Positions 36,741 to 49,576 of a stretch of DNA of 64,000 bases are shown here, in pieces. The notes below the pieces were generated by a model. The model saw only the letters and a program-made list of their open reading frames with translations, made no database searches and was not told where the DNA came from. A program made the translations under genes and the position numbers. The stretch's first letter is position 1, and each line of letters begins with the position of its first letter. This DNA is from Glycine soja (taxonomy: Eukaryota > Streptophyta > Magnoliopsida > Fabales > Fabaceae), in contig NC_041002.1 in the NCBI RefSeq assembly GCF_004193775.1, positions 1,206,698-1,270,697 of the forward strand, read 5' to 3'.

Positions 36741-39700
36741 ATGCTGGTTTCGGGTGCTATTAGCGACGTTTTGGTGGTGCTTCCACCTTCGGCATCTCTC
36801 AGACTTCCGGAATTTCGCCATTTGCATGCTTTCACAGTTTCTGACGCCAAGGGTTTTCTGTCTGGGGGATTTCTTAAAGTAAGCTTTCTATCATTTCGTT
36901 TTTACTTCTCGTTATTAACATCTTTCCATTATTGATACTGTGTTGGACAATTGCGATTAATTTAATTCGGAAAATTGGCAGCGAAATTTGTTTTTATCTC
37001 AAAGTGAACAGTATTGTTGATTGTGGATAGCGAAAAAATGGCAGAAAGCGACTAATCCACCATATCATATAACGGATAGTGTCGCATAGCTATTGAAATA
37101 TATGATATATCAATTGTATGTTGATATCAAAGATATATAGGAATGCCATGGACGAACTCAAAATGAAAAAGAAGAGATAGCTTGCGAAGAAAATTATTGG
37201 AATAGGAAGAATATCTTATTATAGAAAAATGGATCAGAATTGTTAATACAAAGTATCTTTCATTACTTATATATACTCTATAACTACCATAACAGAAAAC
37301 TAACTGCCTCTAACTAATTATAACAGACTTAGTTAGTTAGGTAACTAACAACTAACAGACTTAGTTAGTTAGGTAACTAACAACTAACTCGAGTTACTAG
37401 GATGGCTAATAGTTGATAAGAAACTAGCTGTATGAAAATAAATATAAATGCAAAAAACTTGGCGTAATATTAGCTCAAAAGTTCAATTGACCGGAGACTT
37501 GCTAGAGATGACAAGAAGATGCAGGATGCATGCTGCAACCATACACGTGTAGCGGATGGAGACGTAATTGTGGACCTGAGGAATTCTGCAATGCAATAGC
37601 ACTGTAGCTATTTCGATGCATGTTCTTTATACTTCATAGGAATAGATAGGATCAGAGTGAAAAATTACACATTTGAAAATTGATTCAGTGCTATAGCAGC
37701 TCTCTGTTGTGATAGTTGTGGATTTGAATATGCTTCACACTTTTTTCCCTCCCTTGGTTACTTATTACTTTTTTTTTTTGGAATGGTTCTTACTCTACTC
37801 TATGTAGTTCATGTTTGCAAGTTGTGAAGGCATTAGCTCAAGCTTCATCATTAACATGTTAATTACATTGACCCAGCTACAAGTTCTTTTTTTCCTTTTG
37901 GCTTCTAGCTTGATTGGTCTTTAACTCAAGAAGAAAAAAATTGCTTTAATATGCACCTTGTAGATCCTTTTTTCCAGTATATAACTTTACACTTGTTATC
38001 AATAAGCAGGCCATTTTGATTCCTGCATACAATTTGTATTTTATTCTTTAGTCTTGACTCATCTTTTTATTCTAATTTTTTTCTTCACTAACTTGGATAC
38101 TTCTGTTCTTTTAGAAGTTCTCATAGATACATTAATTAACTTATCGTCTACCATTGAATTATCACTCAACTCACCTCTAAAATGTTATACTTTTTGCAGA
38201 GCTGTCCTTCATCTTACAATCCCAAGCACTACAATGAACTCTACAATTTCCGAGCTAGAGGCTTAGTTGCAAGAGCATCTGCTGATCCAAGGGATAATTT
38301 GGTGCCATTTGCTCCCCTCCAATTTGAGTCACCAGTTGGTCAGCTTTTGGAACAAATCTCAAATACCCATCCGCATCTACTACCAGCAGCCATTGATCAA
38401 CAACTAGAGAATCTTCAGACTGCTAGAGATGCTCAGAATGAATCTTCTGATTCATCTCTTGATTCCCTTTACAAGTAAGTCGAACAAGTTTTTTTTTCTT
38501 TTTCTTCTTTACTTTGATTTAACTAGAAGTACCCATGTGGTAAGGAAAAATTGAGAAAATTGAAATACTTTTTAGGACTACTATAGCAAATTTAGGTTCA
38601 TAGAGATGTAATTAACTGCAAATACAATCTCTTGGAAGATTTGGTTAAGTACTTCAATTTTTCAATTGCTCTAACTGGATATTGCACTATCCTATATGTA
38701 GCACCTTTCCTGCATCAAATGTGTTTACGAGAATTAATGTATGAGAATTTTCCTGCATAGTTTTAACTTCCCTCTAATGTTTTTCTTTTTCTGTCTTGAA
38801 TTTCTTCAATTTCTTACTAAAAATGCAGAAATTATTAATAAGTTAAAGACTTAGTGAAATAAAATATAAGGCTGTGTTTTTAGATAAGCTACACTGAAAG
38901 TCTATTTATTATGACTGGGAAAAACCCTTAAAATATCAATGGCACTAATGAGTAACATACAAGAATATTGAAACAAAACTTGGATATATTTTTAGTGAGT
39001 TCATATTTTCCATTTGATATGATGCATGAGCCATCAAGAGATTACAATATCCTCTGGATACATTTAGTTTCTTCTAGAATGAAAATCTAGTAGAAATTTG
39101 TGTCAAAGTTTAACATAAACAAATGCATGACTTACTTGTAAATTAATTGGAGATTTTATGTTCTTCATTCTTATGGTCCCAATGTCAAACTCTGGAAGAT
39201 TAAAACAATTTACATCAAGAATATAATTGCATCAATTGGTTGCTTATTTAGTTACTGATTGTATTTTTCCTAAGTGATTAATTTTGTTAAATCTGAATTT
39301 GGTTAGGAGGATAGCGGAAGTCAAAGAGAAAGAAAAGCGAACAACATTGGAAGAGATATTGTACTGCTCAATTGTACATAAATTTTTAGAGAACAATATT
39401 TCAATGATCCCAAAAATATCAGCAACATCAGATCCCACTGGTCGAGTGGATTTATGGCCAAATCAAGAGCTGAAACTAGAAGGGGTTCATTCTCCAGAGG
39501 CATTTGAGATGATTCAGAGTCACTTATCTCTGGTACTGGGAGATCGCCTTGTGGGCCCTCTCCAGACAGTTGTTCAAATTAGTAAAATTAAACTGGGAAA
39601 GTTGTATGCTGCTTCTATAATGTATGGATACTTCCTCAAACGAATTGATGAACGGTTTCAACTTGAAAGGTCAATGGGAACCCTCCCCAAGGATTTTGGA

Positions 39701-40114
39701 AAAGCTAAAAGTTTTGATGAACCATCACCAGGCATCAAGCTTTGGGATCCTGATTCCTTAATCATAGTACACGATTATGACAATGACAGTGATCACATGG
39801 ATACTGATGAAGGCAGATCTTTCAGACTAAGAGCTTATGTGATGCAGTTGGACGCAGAGACACTTCAGAGACTTGCTACTGTACGATCGAAGGAAGCTAT
39901 ATCATTGATTGAAAAGCAAACTCAGGCCCTGTTTGGAAGGCCAGATATTCGTGTCTCCGAGGATGGTTCAATTGAAACATCCAATGATGAATTGCTTTCA
40001 CTCACTTTCTCGGGCTTGACTATGCTAGTTTTGGAGGCACTTGCTTTTGGATCATTCCTATGGGACAAAGAAAATTATGTTGAATCCAAGTACCCTTTTC
40101 TTGATATAGACTAG
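36741..40114 (+). CDS. DUF760 protein, UV-B-induced protein At3g17800-like, plastid-targeted
   Basis: Three exons, 36741-36878, 38200-38474 and 39307-40114, joined in phase to give 406 residues. The N-terminal part of about 75 residues is rich in Ser, Ala and Leu and poor in acidic residues, as in a plastid transit peptide. Family signatures are DNLVPFAPLQFESPVGQLL, VGPLQTVVQISKIKLGKLYA with the Tyr-rich YGYFLKRIDERFQLE, and FGRPDIRVSEDG; the C-terminus is FLDID. Members of this plant and cyanobacterial family have two DUF760 regions and respond to UV-B or light, but no enzymatic role is known. Start chosen at the first in-frame ATG after the TATA-like sequence. All splice sites are GT-AG. 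Nothing suggests a defect. Confidence 0.9.
37119..37400. repeat. LTR-like remnant and 32-bp tandem repeat in DUF760 intron 1
   Basis: The 32-bp unit is exactly duplicated at 37321-37352 and 37353-37384; each contains GTTAGTTAGGTAACTAAC, nearly self-complementary. The preceding 200 bases, read on the minus strand, resemble a copia-type LTR, with a TATATAAG core and a possible terminal TATCAACA at 37119. No target duplication was found. Confidence 0.4.
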
Positions 40115-42777
40115 ATGATTGTACACCGAGACTATTTCCTTTTACTGCACCTTTCAGAATGTAAATGTAATGCATGGAACTTGGTAACGTAGTAATCTGT
40201 TAGGCGGCGTTTTAGTCGTCGAAGAATTGCTTGCTATCCTAATCTGGAGTGTTTTCAAACTATTATAGAACCTTAGACAAATCATGTGCGTGGAGGTATA
40301 TAGGAAAATAAAAATGTACATATTTAGCATGTTCATAATAATCCATGCAAGCCTTGACTTTGTAAATGATATAGAATCTGCACCAAATGAAAATTTCATT
40401 TCTGGTTTTTAATTGTTGAACCTTGGCTTGTAAGCTTGTCAAGCCAATGACCAACAAAATCTAGTACTAGAGGAGTCATGCCTTAGAGATCACCGAAATA
40501 GGTTTTGTCTCTTCAAATATATTTTTTTCATACGTCCATATGTATTGTGAGAGAATCAAATCATATCAGTATGCTTAAGAAATTCAATCATTTATCAAAT
40601 ATTTTCTTATAATTATTTATTTCATGTTTATTAATATTCAAAATAGAAAAATATAAAAGAATTAACCTTCCTAAAACTATTAAAGATATGAATCTAATTT
40701 TATAACACATAATCATAAAAGTTGTTTTAGGTGTTCATTGCTTTTATTTGCACTTAATTATTGTATGTTTTTTGTTTGATCACCCATTTGTATGTAAAGT
40801 TAGGATTTTTAGCATTGAAAAATGTATTAATCCTTAGAACTAAATAGAGTAAGGCTAGATAACTGCATTGTTAGACATAGAGTGTAGGGTTTTAGTTTTT
40901 GATGTGTTGTGATTGTAATGTTGTTCGGTTAGGCTAAGTTTGACTAGACATTCGAGAATGAGGTTTAATTAGAATTAGTTCATTCACGAGAGGAATCGGT
41001 ATTTGGTATTTTAGTTCTCAGCATAGAACACAAAAATAATCTTAAATAGAGAAAAATCTTTTAATTACATCAAGCGTTCATCAGAAGGACTTGACGTTTT
41101 AATCATCTGTTTTCTCTCCCATTTTGATAAGCGTAACTTGTAATTAGTTAGATTTACAGTATATACATCCTTTGCTCATCTTTATTTGCATGTCTTTATA
41201 TCAATGTCTACTTGCTGAATAAAATTCATTGAATGAAACAAGTTCCCTGACTCGGTTTCTTGCCATTTTATTATTATTTGAACGACTCAGTACACTTTTC
41301 GATAAAGTTCGGGATTATGCAGGGCTCGAACACAACATGATACAAATACCATAACTAATTTGATCTAAGACCACATAATACAACTCATAAACCTTAATTT
41401 CATCCTAAACCCAAACCACAAATGCAATGGATTACTATTACCACCATTACATCACATTCCCCTACTACATAATAAAAACACCAACAAGCAAACAATGACC
41501 CAAGCAAACAACTTTGAAAACCTTTTTCTCTGACCTTGAATTCAACAACCTTCTTCATCAATGCTACAATGATCCTTTTCTCACGACGATTGATAACTGG
41601 ATCATGTCATTCAAAAAAATTGACACCCTTTTCTACCTATAACAAAATCAACACTAAAGACTATTGTTTACCTTATATAGTTCACAACCATAAAAATGCC
41701 CCCATGAATTATCCTCAGGCCATGATGTCACCAATGAGACCTTTACATTACACAAACACATCACGTGAGTTTGGGACTCAGAGTTGTATAACGATGCACT
41801 CCTTTCCATGGAAATGATGTCGACAAGGAGGTGGCAAACATGATGAGGAGGTTGCTCGGTTTGGGCTCGTGTTGTAATTAGGGAACTAAGGATTTTGGTG
41901 TAATGTGAAGGTTAGGGATTTAGGGTTAATGAGAATGTTTTTGGGTCCAAGGAAGAAGTTTAAAACTCTAATAGTCAAATTGAACAAAAAAAACTCTAAT
42001 AATGAATTAAAAAATAAAATAATTGATTTAGTGAGTTGAGAAAAATAAAAGAAATATTTTTTAAGGTTTAATTATTCATTTAAATCAATTAAATGAATAA
42101 TTAAACCTTGAAAAAATATTTCTGTCATCAAAACTTATCTCCCTTAATTATTCAATTAAATCAATTAAATGAATAATTCTAAACCAAAAGTGATAAGTTC
42201 TTATTTCTATTATTAAAAAATTTTTGATTCTTATAGTCAATAATTAAATTTTTTATTCCCTCAAATTTATATTTTAATAATTTTCAAAAGATTTATGTTA
42301 TTAAATTTTTAATAAACAGAGTTAAAAAAATATTAAAGACAAAAATCTTTTAGAAATTACAATATAGATGACAGGGATCAAGAAATTTACTTATTAAATT
42401 TCATTTCAGAAACTAAAAAATACACTTGAGAACTAAAACACCCACTTCTTAACTATAAACTAAAAGAAGATAAGTTCAGAAATCATAAAGACCGAGTAAT
42501 TAAAACTTTTTTCAATGAAGTTGGGGCCCAAGAGGCAATAAAACCCAGCAGCAGCGTATAAGTTCCGGAGCGGCTCCGTCCGTATCTTCCCGACCTCCTT
42601 TGTTTTCGACAAACCCTCCCTCCCTCTCAAACTGTCACCCCTTTCCGTACGTCCATTCAAACATTTCCTCTTTCTTATATTCTTCTTTTTCTCTCTTCAC
42701 TTTCAAACACAAACCCTAATTCACTTTCTACCAATTCATTCGCAAACACCTTTTCCAATTTCAAACACACACCAACC
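40115..42777. other. DUF760 3' flank and intergenic DNA up to IWS1
   Basis: Contains the 3'UTR of the DUF760 gene, a region at about 40720-41335 whose end (ATTTGAACGACTCAGTACAC...) looks like LTR debris, a palindrome at 42050-42122, and the IWS1 promoter and leader from about 42500. The ORF at 41536-41817 has no recognisable domain. Confidence 0.45.
42050..42122. repeat. Near-perfect palindrome (hairpin), probably a MITE core
   Basis: Arms 42063-42083 and 42089-42109 are perfect 21-bp reverse complements around a 5-base loop. The match extends outward to about 35 bp per arm with one extra base. A related, less perfect copy follows at about 42146-42190. Confidence 0.85.
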
Positions 42778-43763
42778 ATGGGCTACGAAGACAATCCGTG
42801 CGTTTGTTTCCCTCTTTCTCTGCGACTAATTTCTCGTTAGGGTATTGCTTTCATCGATTCACTATATTTTTTGTTTCAGGTATCGTGACGAGGACGGAGA
42901 GCCCTTGATGGACTACGACGACATTCAATCCGATCGCGAGCCATCTCCAGAGCCTCGCCGCCAGGACGACGATTTCGATGAGGACGTCGACGAGTGGCGC
43001 GGCCGTGATCGGTCGCAGACGCCGGTCTATGACACCGATCCGTCGCGGTCGAAGCCGCGGAAGAGGCTGATCAAGAAGAGCGACGCCGGGAAGCAGGCGG
43101 TGGAGCCGGAGCTTGAGGATGAGGACGTGGAGGGGTATGTTCCGGAGGCGATGTTCGACGAGGCGGACACTGGAAGGAAGAGGAAGAAGGGGAAGGAGGG
43201 TGGGAGTGGGAAGAAGGAGAAGAGGATGAAGGGGGAGAAGAGTTTTGGGAGCAGCGGTGGGAAGAGTGGGTCCAAATTTGGGAGTGGAAAGAAAGGGTTT
43301 GGTGGGAAGGCAGGGAAGGATCATGATGGTGAAGTTAAGGAGATGTGGGATACAATTGCTGGGGGAGATTCTGAGGTATAATTGTTGTTGCCTTTGCGGT
43401 TTTCCTTGATTGGTTGGGCGAGCATTTGCAAAATTGATTTATTTTGAATGAAATTGGTTATGCAAAATTGATTCTGATGCAATTTGATCAATTTTGAATG
43501 GAATTGATTTTGCAAAATTGATTCTGATTAGAATTGATTTTGAAGTGAAACAATTTATGTCTTGGTGATTAAGTAAAATTCAGGATAATTTTTTATCCAC
43601 AGCAAAAGTTTAAGGTAATTAAATTCAAAATCAAGTCTGGAACCAGAATCAATTTTTCAACGTGGGATTGAACATGTGAACAACATTTACATAAAATTAG
43701 GTTAGGATGACTCAACGTGAAAGCAAACACATGGATGAGTTTGCGAGTGAGAAGTTCCTTAAC

Positions 43764-43805
<42 letters not shown>

Positions 43806-46789
43806 TCTATATTCACACTTTGTATTTGAGGGATTGGGGATAATAAGCGTGTGAAACTGTGAATATAGGGTTTATTTTCCATTTTGTAAGTTTTAGTGTA
43901 ATTTCCCCTCCCTGATTGCTCATAATTAGTTATGATTTATTGATGCATATTGATTGCTCTCTCTTTGATGATGGTGATTCTCTGGATTGCACTTTTGGTT
44001 GTTATTGTATCTGATAGCGTATTTTTTGTTTCCATTAATAGGATGATCAAGAGGGTGTCAGGAATGTGGATGATGACAACTTCATAGATGACACTGGAGT
44101 GGAACCTGCTTATTATGGTAGTGATGAACCACGTTCTCCTGTTGATGCTCCCCAGGTTGGTGATTTATTCCCTTAATTTTTTTTATTAAATTATCCTGAA
44201 ATCAGAATCGTTGTGTTTTATAACTTTGGGATTAAAAGTAGGTATTGCAACCAGTAGTAGCATGTTAGTAAACTAGAAATATGTGTTTTGAGGTTAAGAA
44301 TGGAGCTATTCTGTCTTGTTTTACTTTAGTCTAAGACAATTTTCTGAGAAATTCATTATTGGATTTCTTGCACTTTTTATTCAAAGTTTTTCTGATACTT
44401 TTTTGTCTTTTACATGGAATTCCTAGGCGGAGGAGGGTGAAGAGGATGAAGAAATTAAGGATCTTTTCAAGATAGGTAAGAAAAAGAAGAAGAATGAGAA
44501 AAGTCCAGCAGAAATAGCGTATTTAGTTGAGACTGTCATGGCTGAGCTTGAGGTTACAGCTGAGGAGGATGCTGAACTTAATAGACAGGGAAAGCCTGCC
44601 ATTAATAAACTCAAGAAGTTGAATCTTCTGACTGAAGTCCTCTCAAAGTATGCATATAATTTCCTTCCACGTTAAGTGTGCAGACTGTTGTTTCAGTAAT
44701 CGTTATGTTACTTTTTCCTTATTTTAATAACTTTCCACTAACTATTTTGCAGGAAACAGCTTCAACTAGAGTTTTTAGATCATGGAGTGCTAACTTTATT
44801 GAAGAATTGGCTTGAGCCACTTCCTGATGGAAGCTTGCCAAATATAAATATACGCTCGGAAGTTTTGAAGATATTGAATGATGTAATGAGTTGACACCAC
44901 TATGACATTTTATGTGCAATTATTTTTTACCAAGATTATGTAGAACCTCATTTTTTTTCTCTCGTTATGCAGTTTCCTATAGATCTAGAGCAGTATGATA
45001 GAAGAGAACAGCTGAAAAAGAGTGGTCTGGGAAAGGTTCAGTTTCCATTTATCATGTGACTAACTTGCCATCTTAATAGCACCTAAAATGATACCCTCCA
45101 CACACCCACAAAAGGGGTGCCTATATGTAACCCATTATTGAAAATTATTGTCATTGTCTTGACAGGTCATTATGTTTTTATCAAAGTCTGATGAAGAAAT
45201 CAGTGCAAATAGGAAACTAGCCAAGGAGCTGGTTGATAAGTGGGTAAGTAATGGATGATAGAATTCTTGCTCCATCATAATCTTTTGTTTTTCTTTAAAG
45301 CTGTTTTTGTCTTGATTCAAATAAAGTTATGTAGTGTTTAAATGCCCGAGAGAAAAACTATGGTGATCTTCTCTGTTTAGTTTAGGTGTGATGTCCTGTT
45401 TTACTGTTAGTAGAAATTACAGATTCTGGAAGACATTATTTTATGGACATATTTTCTTCTATCATTTGTTGGTCTATTTTTACCTAGAAGTAGTTTTCTT
45501 CTTTACTAAGTTTTTTTTGTTCATGTCAACTTCCCCTTGTAATTGCAGAGCCGGCCTATATTTAATAAGAGTACCCGGTTTGAAGACATGAGAAATGTGG
45601 AGGATGATAGGGTTCCTTATCGGAGGCCATCAGTTAAAAAGTACTCTTATACTTTTCTGTCTTGAATTGCTTGGCTTCTGTTCCAACATGTTGAATTTAT
45701 ACAGTTTTGTGGACATCTTACAGGCCGGCAAATAAATCTGCAGGAATGGAATCTAGGGACAGTGATCTTGATTTGGAACTTTCACAGTAAGGCCTGAATG
45801 GAATTTATGAACTTGTTGTGGAGCACTGTGGGTCGAGTAATCACTAAAATATTTTGTATGTCAAATTTTTTTCACTGGTGCAGGCCTAGGTCTGGACAGT
45901 CCTCTTCTAGGCAGCATGCATCAAGGCCGGAAGCAACACCTTTGGATTTTGTGGTCCGTCCCCAGTCTAAAATTGATCCAGAAGAAATTAGAGCACGAGC
46001 AAAACAAGCTGCACAAGATCAGCAGCGTATGAAGGTTGGTGTTTTATTTTTAAAGTTCTGACATCTATGATTGTTTTAATCCTGTTTTGTGGCTCTTAAA
46101 GCACAATATCTTGTGCAAATGGCTTTAAATTGAATGGTTTTTTTGAGTTTTATCTTTGCTCCATCTTTACAACTTTCAACCAACATAGCAGATCCCCTTA
46201 AACTTTTGTTTGTTTGGGACTATAGTGAAGTTTCTAGTATATGGGACCAAGAATAATGTGGCTTTTTAGTGCAAATATATGTATAAACAAAACACTAGAA
46301 TTATAGTCATTTCATGTCAAGCTTTGATGAAATTTGCAATATCATTCTGCGGTGTCTTCCTCTAATTCTTTGATATTTAGTATGGACAGAGCACATGCAA
46401 GTATGGCATAATTAATATACCGAGTTAAATGTAGGGCCATTGCTATGGTGACCTATTGCGCGTCTTTAATAACCATAGTTTAATCAGTGCTTAACCATAG
46501 TTTAATCAGTGCTCAGAAGTAATAAATTTGTAAATAATAGAAGTAATAATAGAGTAAGATAAGAGGATGTGTAACGGGATAATGAACTGATAAGGAATTT
46601 TAATGATTTTTTTTTATATAAATTATGTACCTTGTTATCTTTGTTAGTATAGATGTGACCAATTTGACCTTTGTGAACTGTCCACTGCAGATGAATAAGA
46701 AATTGCAGCAATTGAGGGCACCAAAAAAGAAGCAGCTTCAGGCTACAAAACTGAGCGTGGAAGGTCGTGGTATGATCAAATATTTATAA
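42778..46789 (+). CDS. IWS1: IWS1/SPN1-like transcription elongation factor
   Basis: Nuclear factor that binds SPT6 and RNA polymerase II during elongation and, in Arabidopsis, links BES1 to brassinosteroid-induced genes. Eleven exons: 42778-42797, 42880-43375, 44042-44155, 44427-44647, 44753-44882, 44973-45035, 45166-45243, 45549-45640, 45724-45786, 45884-46034, 46691-46789; phases agree and give 508 residues. The first exon is only 20 coding bases (MGYEDNP). Residues about 8-200 are a charged, disordered region, with Lys-rich runs likely to be nuclear localisation signals and a Gly/Ser/Lys segment. The TFIIS N-terminal-like helical domain follows at about 265-380 (LNLLTEVLSKKQLQLEFL, LLKNWLEPLPDGSLPN). 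The C-terminus is basic, RMKMNKKLQQLRAPKKKQ. Exon 2 is GC-rich compared with its surroundings. Confidence 0.93.
43766..43804. repeat. (ATT)n microsatellite in IWS1 intron 2
   Basis: Thirteen TTA units in a row. Confidence 0.97.
46470..46513. repeat. 22-bp tandem duplication in IWS1 intron 10
   Basis: Two exact adjacent copies of a 22-bp unit beginning TAACCATAG, at 46470-46491 and 46492-46513. Confidence 0.95.
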
Positions 46790-47502
46790 ATGTGTCCACG
46801 TTGATACTGGACGGGTTTGTTTGTCCTGCTGCAAGCTCTCATATAATGTGCTGCCTGCATTAATGTGGATTCTTCTGAAGGTGGAGATCCAGTGAGCTCG
46901 ATAAATGGAAATTTGAAGGAGAGGGATGTCATGAAAATACATCCGTATACTGCATTTGTGTATTCATTTAGTGCAGCAGGAAACCCAAAATACATGTGAC
47001 GGTTATGCATTCGTCTATTATTTCGTTTTCTGTTGAATAATCATCATGCTTGTCATCAATTTAATGAATATGTGGATTTTGCATTCGTCATTGGTAGAAG
47101 TAATTTTTGTTGTGCAGCACTGCAGCAGTAATGCCAACCAAAATACACTGGATGGTTATGTACATGTTTATGATTTTTGTTTTTCAATTGAATAATCAAG
47201 CTTCTGTTATCAACTCGCCCATTGTGTGGCAAAAGGAGGGAGAAATTAAGCGATTTTTTTTAATTATAATGAGTGGTTAGCATCCAAACAAAACAAAAAA
47301 CTACAAGAGATCTTAGTAAAGTCAGCATGAATAAATACAGACAGGAATGGCTAATTTAGTAGTCCATACATCATGCAGGCCAACGTAGTCTGGCCCAACA
47401 AAAATATTGAAAAAAACGCCCGCAAAAAGTTCAAGTGTCTTCTAGTTTTACATTTAGTATGTCCTTAATCTATGGACTTTTTTGGTGTCTCGTAAATAAT
47501 CC
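46790..47502. other. IWS1 3' flank
   Basis: Includes the IWS1 3'UTR. It has two related segments (about 46975-47060 and 47135-47205) sharing GGTTATG and a TGTTGAATAATCA block, a diverged local duplication. No further gene. Confidence 0.45.
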
Positions 47503-47511
47503 AAAGTTTTA

Positions 47512-48804
47512 GGCAAAATTGTTCTTTTGATCTTCCGGTATATCTTCAATTTTAAATTTGATCTTTCGATAATTTAATTCACGAATTTGATCCCCAATTT
47601 TATAAATCTTGTAAAATTGGTCTTGAAAATCCGATTTGGACGTTGATCGTTAACCTCCGATGTTGAAGGTCACATGTCAATGTTACGTGTCAACGTTTGA
47701 GTGATTTCCTGTAAAAGTTTCATTTTTTAGGTAAAATTACACTTTTGATCTCTCATTTTTACTCCATTTTTTATTATGGTCCCCCTATAATTTAATTTAC
47801 ACATTTGGTTCTCCAGTTTTATAAATCCTTTTATAAATTCAGCCAAATTTTTTTATTGGAGAAGTTGTATTTCAAATTTCAAACAAAAATATCATTGTCA
47901 TACATAGCCACTTAAGCAGTCGTATACACATAATATAATATCGCATGGGGGAGCAAAAAAAGAAAAAAAAAAGAGAAGGTTATTATAGAACCTGTTAAAA
48001 CTCAAAACTCATTTTAATCTAAGAAAAACTATGTGGTATGGATAACAATAAACTATTATCACCATTCATTAGAAAATTATGGTTTGAAGTCACAGCAACT
48101 AGCTTGTTTCGTCATAAGCAAAGGACTAAATCTCACCATGGAAGTATCAAAATCAATATGCATCAACACATCCTCCAATTGAAACCTTTTTGCCATTGAT
48201 TTTGACGGAATTAACATTGATTGAAGACTGTGTCTGTGTCGGGTCTTGGTTTGTGACAAGGGTGTGAAAGTAAGAGATCCGAAAATTTCAGACCCAAGTT
48301 GGGATTCATGCGCCACTTTTCCAAGTTGAACAATTTCGGAAGTGGGAGAAAGACAAAAAGTGATTTTTCTCTGGATTCCAAGTGAGTGAAAAAATTGCGA
48401 TGAAAAAGAAGTGCGAGACATATTAAGACCTACCATGTCTCTAGCACTAGTGGCTAAACCATTCAAAAGACCAATTTTGCATGACCAATTTATAAAGGGA
48501 TTTATAAAACTGGAAGACCAAATGTGTGAATTAAATTATAGGGGGGCCAAAATCGAAATTGGAGTAAAACTAGGGGATCAAAGGTACAATTTTATTTACA
48601 AAAAATGAAACCTTTACAGGGAACCATTCAGACGTTGACACGTGACAGTCAACATCTGAGGTTAACAGTCAACGTCCAAATCGAGCTTTCAGGATCAATT
48701 TTGCAGGATTTATAAAACTGAGAATCAAATTTGTAAATTAAATTATCAGAAGACCAAATCCAAAATTGAAGATAAACTGAGAGACAAAAAAATACAATTT
48801 TGCC
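47512..48804. mobile_element. Mutator-like (Pack-MULE type) element with inverted repeats of about 320 bp
   Basis: Left arm 47512 to about 47835 and right arm about 48484 to 48804 are long inverted repeats beginning GGCAAAATTG. They share ATAATTTAATT, GTTAACCTC and ACGTGTCAACGT blocks with moderate divergence. Flanks AAAGTTTTA (47503-47511) and AAAGATTTA (48805-48813) match at 8 of 9 positions, the 9-bp target duplication typical of Mutator elements. The 650-bp interior has no transposase but holds an aspartic-protease-like fragment on the minus strand. Long inverted ends, 9-bp duplications and captured host sequence together fit a Pack-MULE. Confidence 0.82.
48077..48466 (-). pseudogene. Captured aspartic-protease-like (basic 7S globulin type) gene fragment
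   Basis: Open for 129 codons. The first part, with MVGLNMSRTSFSSQFFHSLG then RKITFCLSPTS and IFGSLTFTPL, follows the order GLG-x-SLPSQ...FTTCLS...LAFTPL of basic 7S globulin/xylanase-inhibitor-like members of the aspartic protease family. Near 48225-48240 the similarity moves to another frame, which reads INVNSVKINGKKVSI, matching the family's NVxVxSIxIN segment. It therefore has a frameshift and lacks both catalytic-site regions. It lies wholly between the inverted arms of the Mutator-like element, so it was probably carried in. Similarity judged from memory of the family. Confidence 0.65.
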
Positions 48805-48813
48805 AAAGATTTA

Positions 48814-49576
48814 TTGTCATGTATGTAGGATGCATGCATATAGGAAGTATCAATTAGTTTTAAATTTTTTTTGTTGGTAATAGAATCTCAATTTTTCGTT
48901 CAAAAAGTTCCAATCCAAAATCTTATTTTAGATATTTAAATCCAATTTCTTTTGAACTAATATGTTGCTGCTCCCCTCATTATTTGAGTTATATACTGTT
49001 ATATTTGTGAAAATAACAACTGTAAATTAGTTCTAATAAAGTAAAGAATACATAATTTTTTCATATAATAAAAAAAATTCCAAAGACGGAAATATATAAG
49101 TCATTTTAAAAAGGACTACAGTTTCATAACGACAATAGAATTGAGTATTGGTTCTCCATTATGTTTTCCCTCCATGGTTCTGTTCTTCAAATTTAAAACC
49201 TGAAAATAATATCATTGCAATATATAGTACAGTGTAAGAGCCAGAAAAAAATGTACAACTTTATATATAATAAAAGAGAGAAATAAAAATTGTAGGAAAT
49301 ATTGTATAATATAATCCAAGATAAATAATATCACCCGTAACAAAAACCCAAAGAAAGAATTGTTATTTTATTGTCCTAGCACAAATTTCTCAAACAAAAT
49401 AAAACATGCAAAAACGATGATGTTACAAGTTACAACATACAACTTACATGCAACCAGAACAATTTGTAATTCACTTACCAAAGCTGAATTAGAAAGAACT
49501 GTGAATTGTGAGTGAGCATATGCATTGTTAGATACTTCTCTTAAGAAGGGATCTCTTGTAAACCACTCTTTGCTTT
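48814..49576. other. Intergenic DNA and 3' flank of the NLR gene
   Basis: About 49440-49576 is the 3' flank shared with the other NLR copy (compare 1650-1790). The rest is AT-rich with no gene seen. Confidence 0.5.

Noticed and set aside
40720..41335. Second solo LTR downstream of the DUF760 gene
   Set aside because: The style is LTR-like, but I could not find TG...CA ends with a matching target duplication, so it is mentioned only as debris.
42851..43324. Minus-strand 157-codon ORF opposite IWS1 exon 2
   Set aside because: It is a shadow of the GC-rich, Lys/Glu/Gly-coding exon; its Leu/Pro-rich product matches no family, and the plus frame fits IWS1 with proper splice sites.
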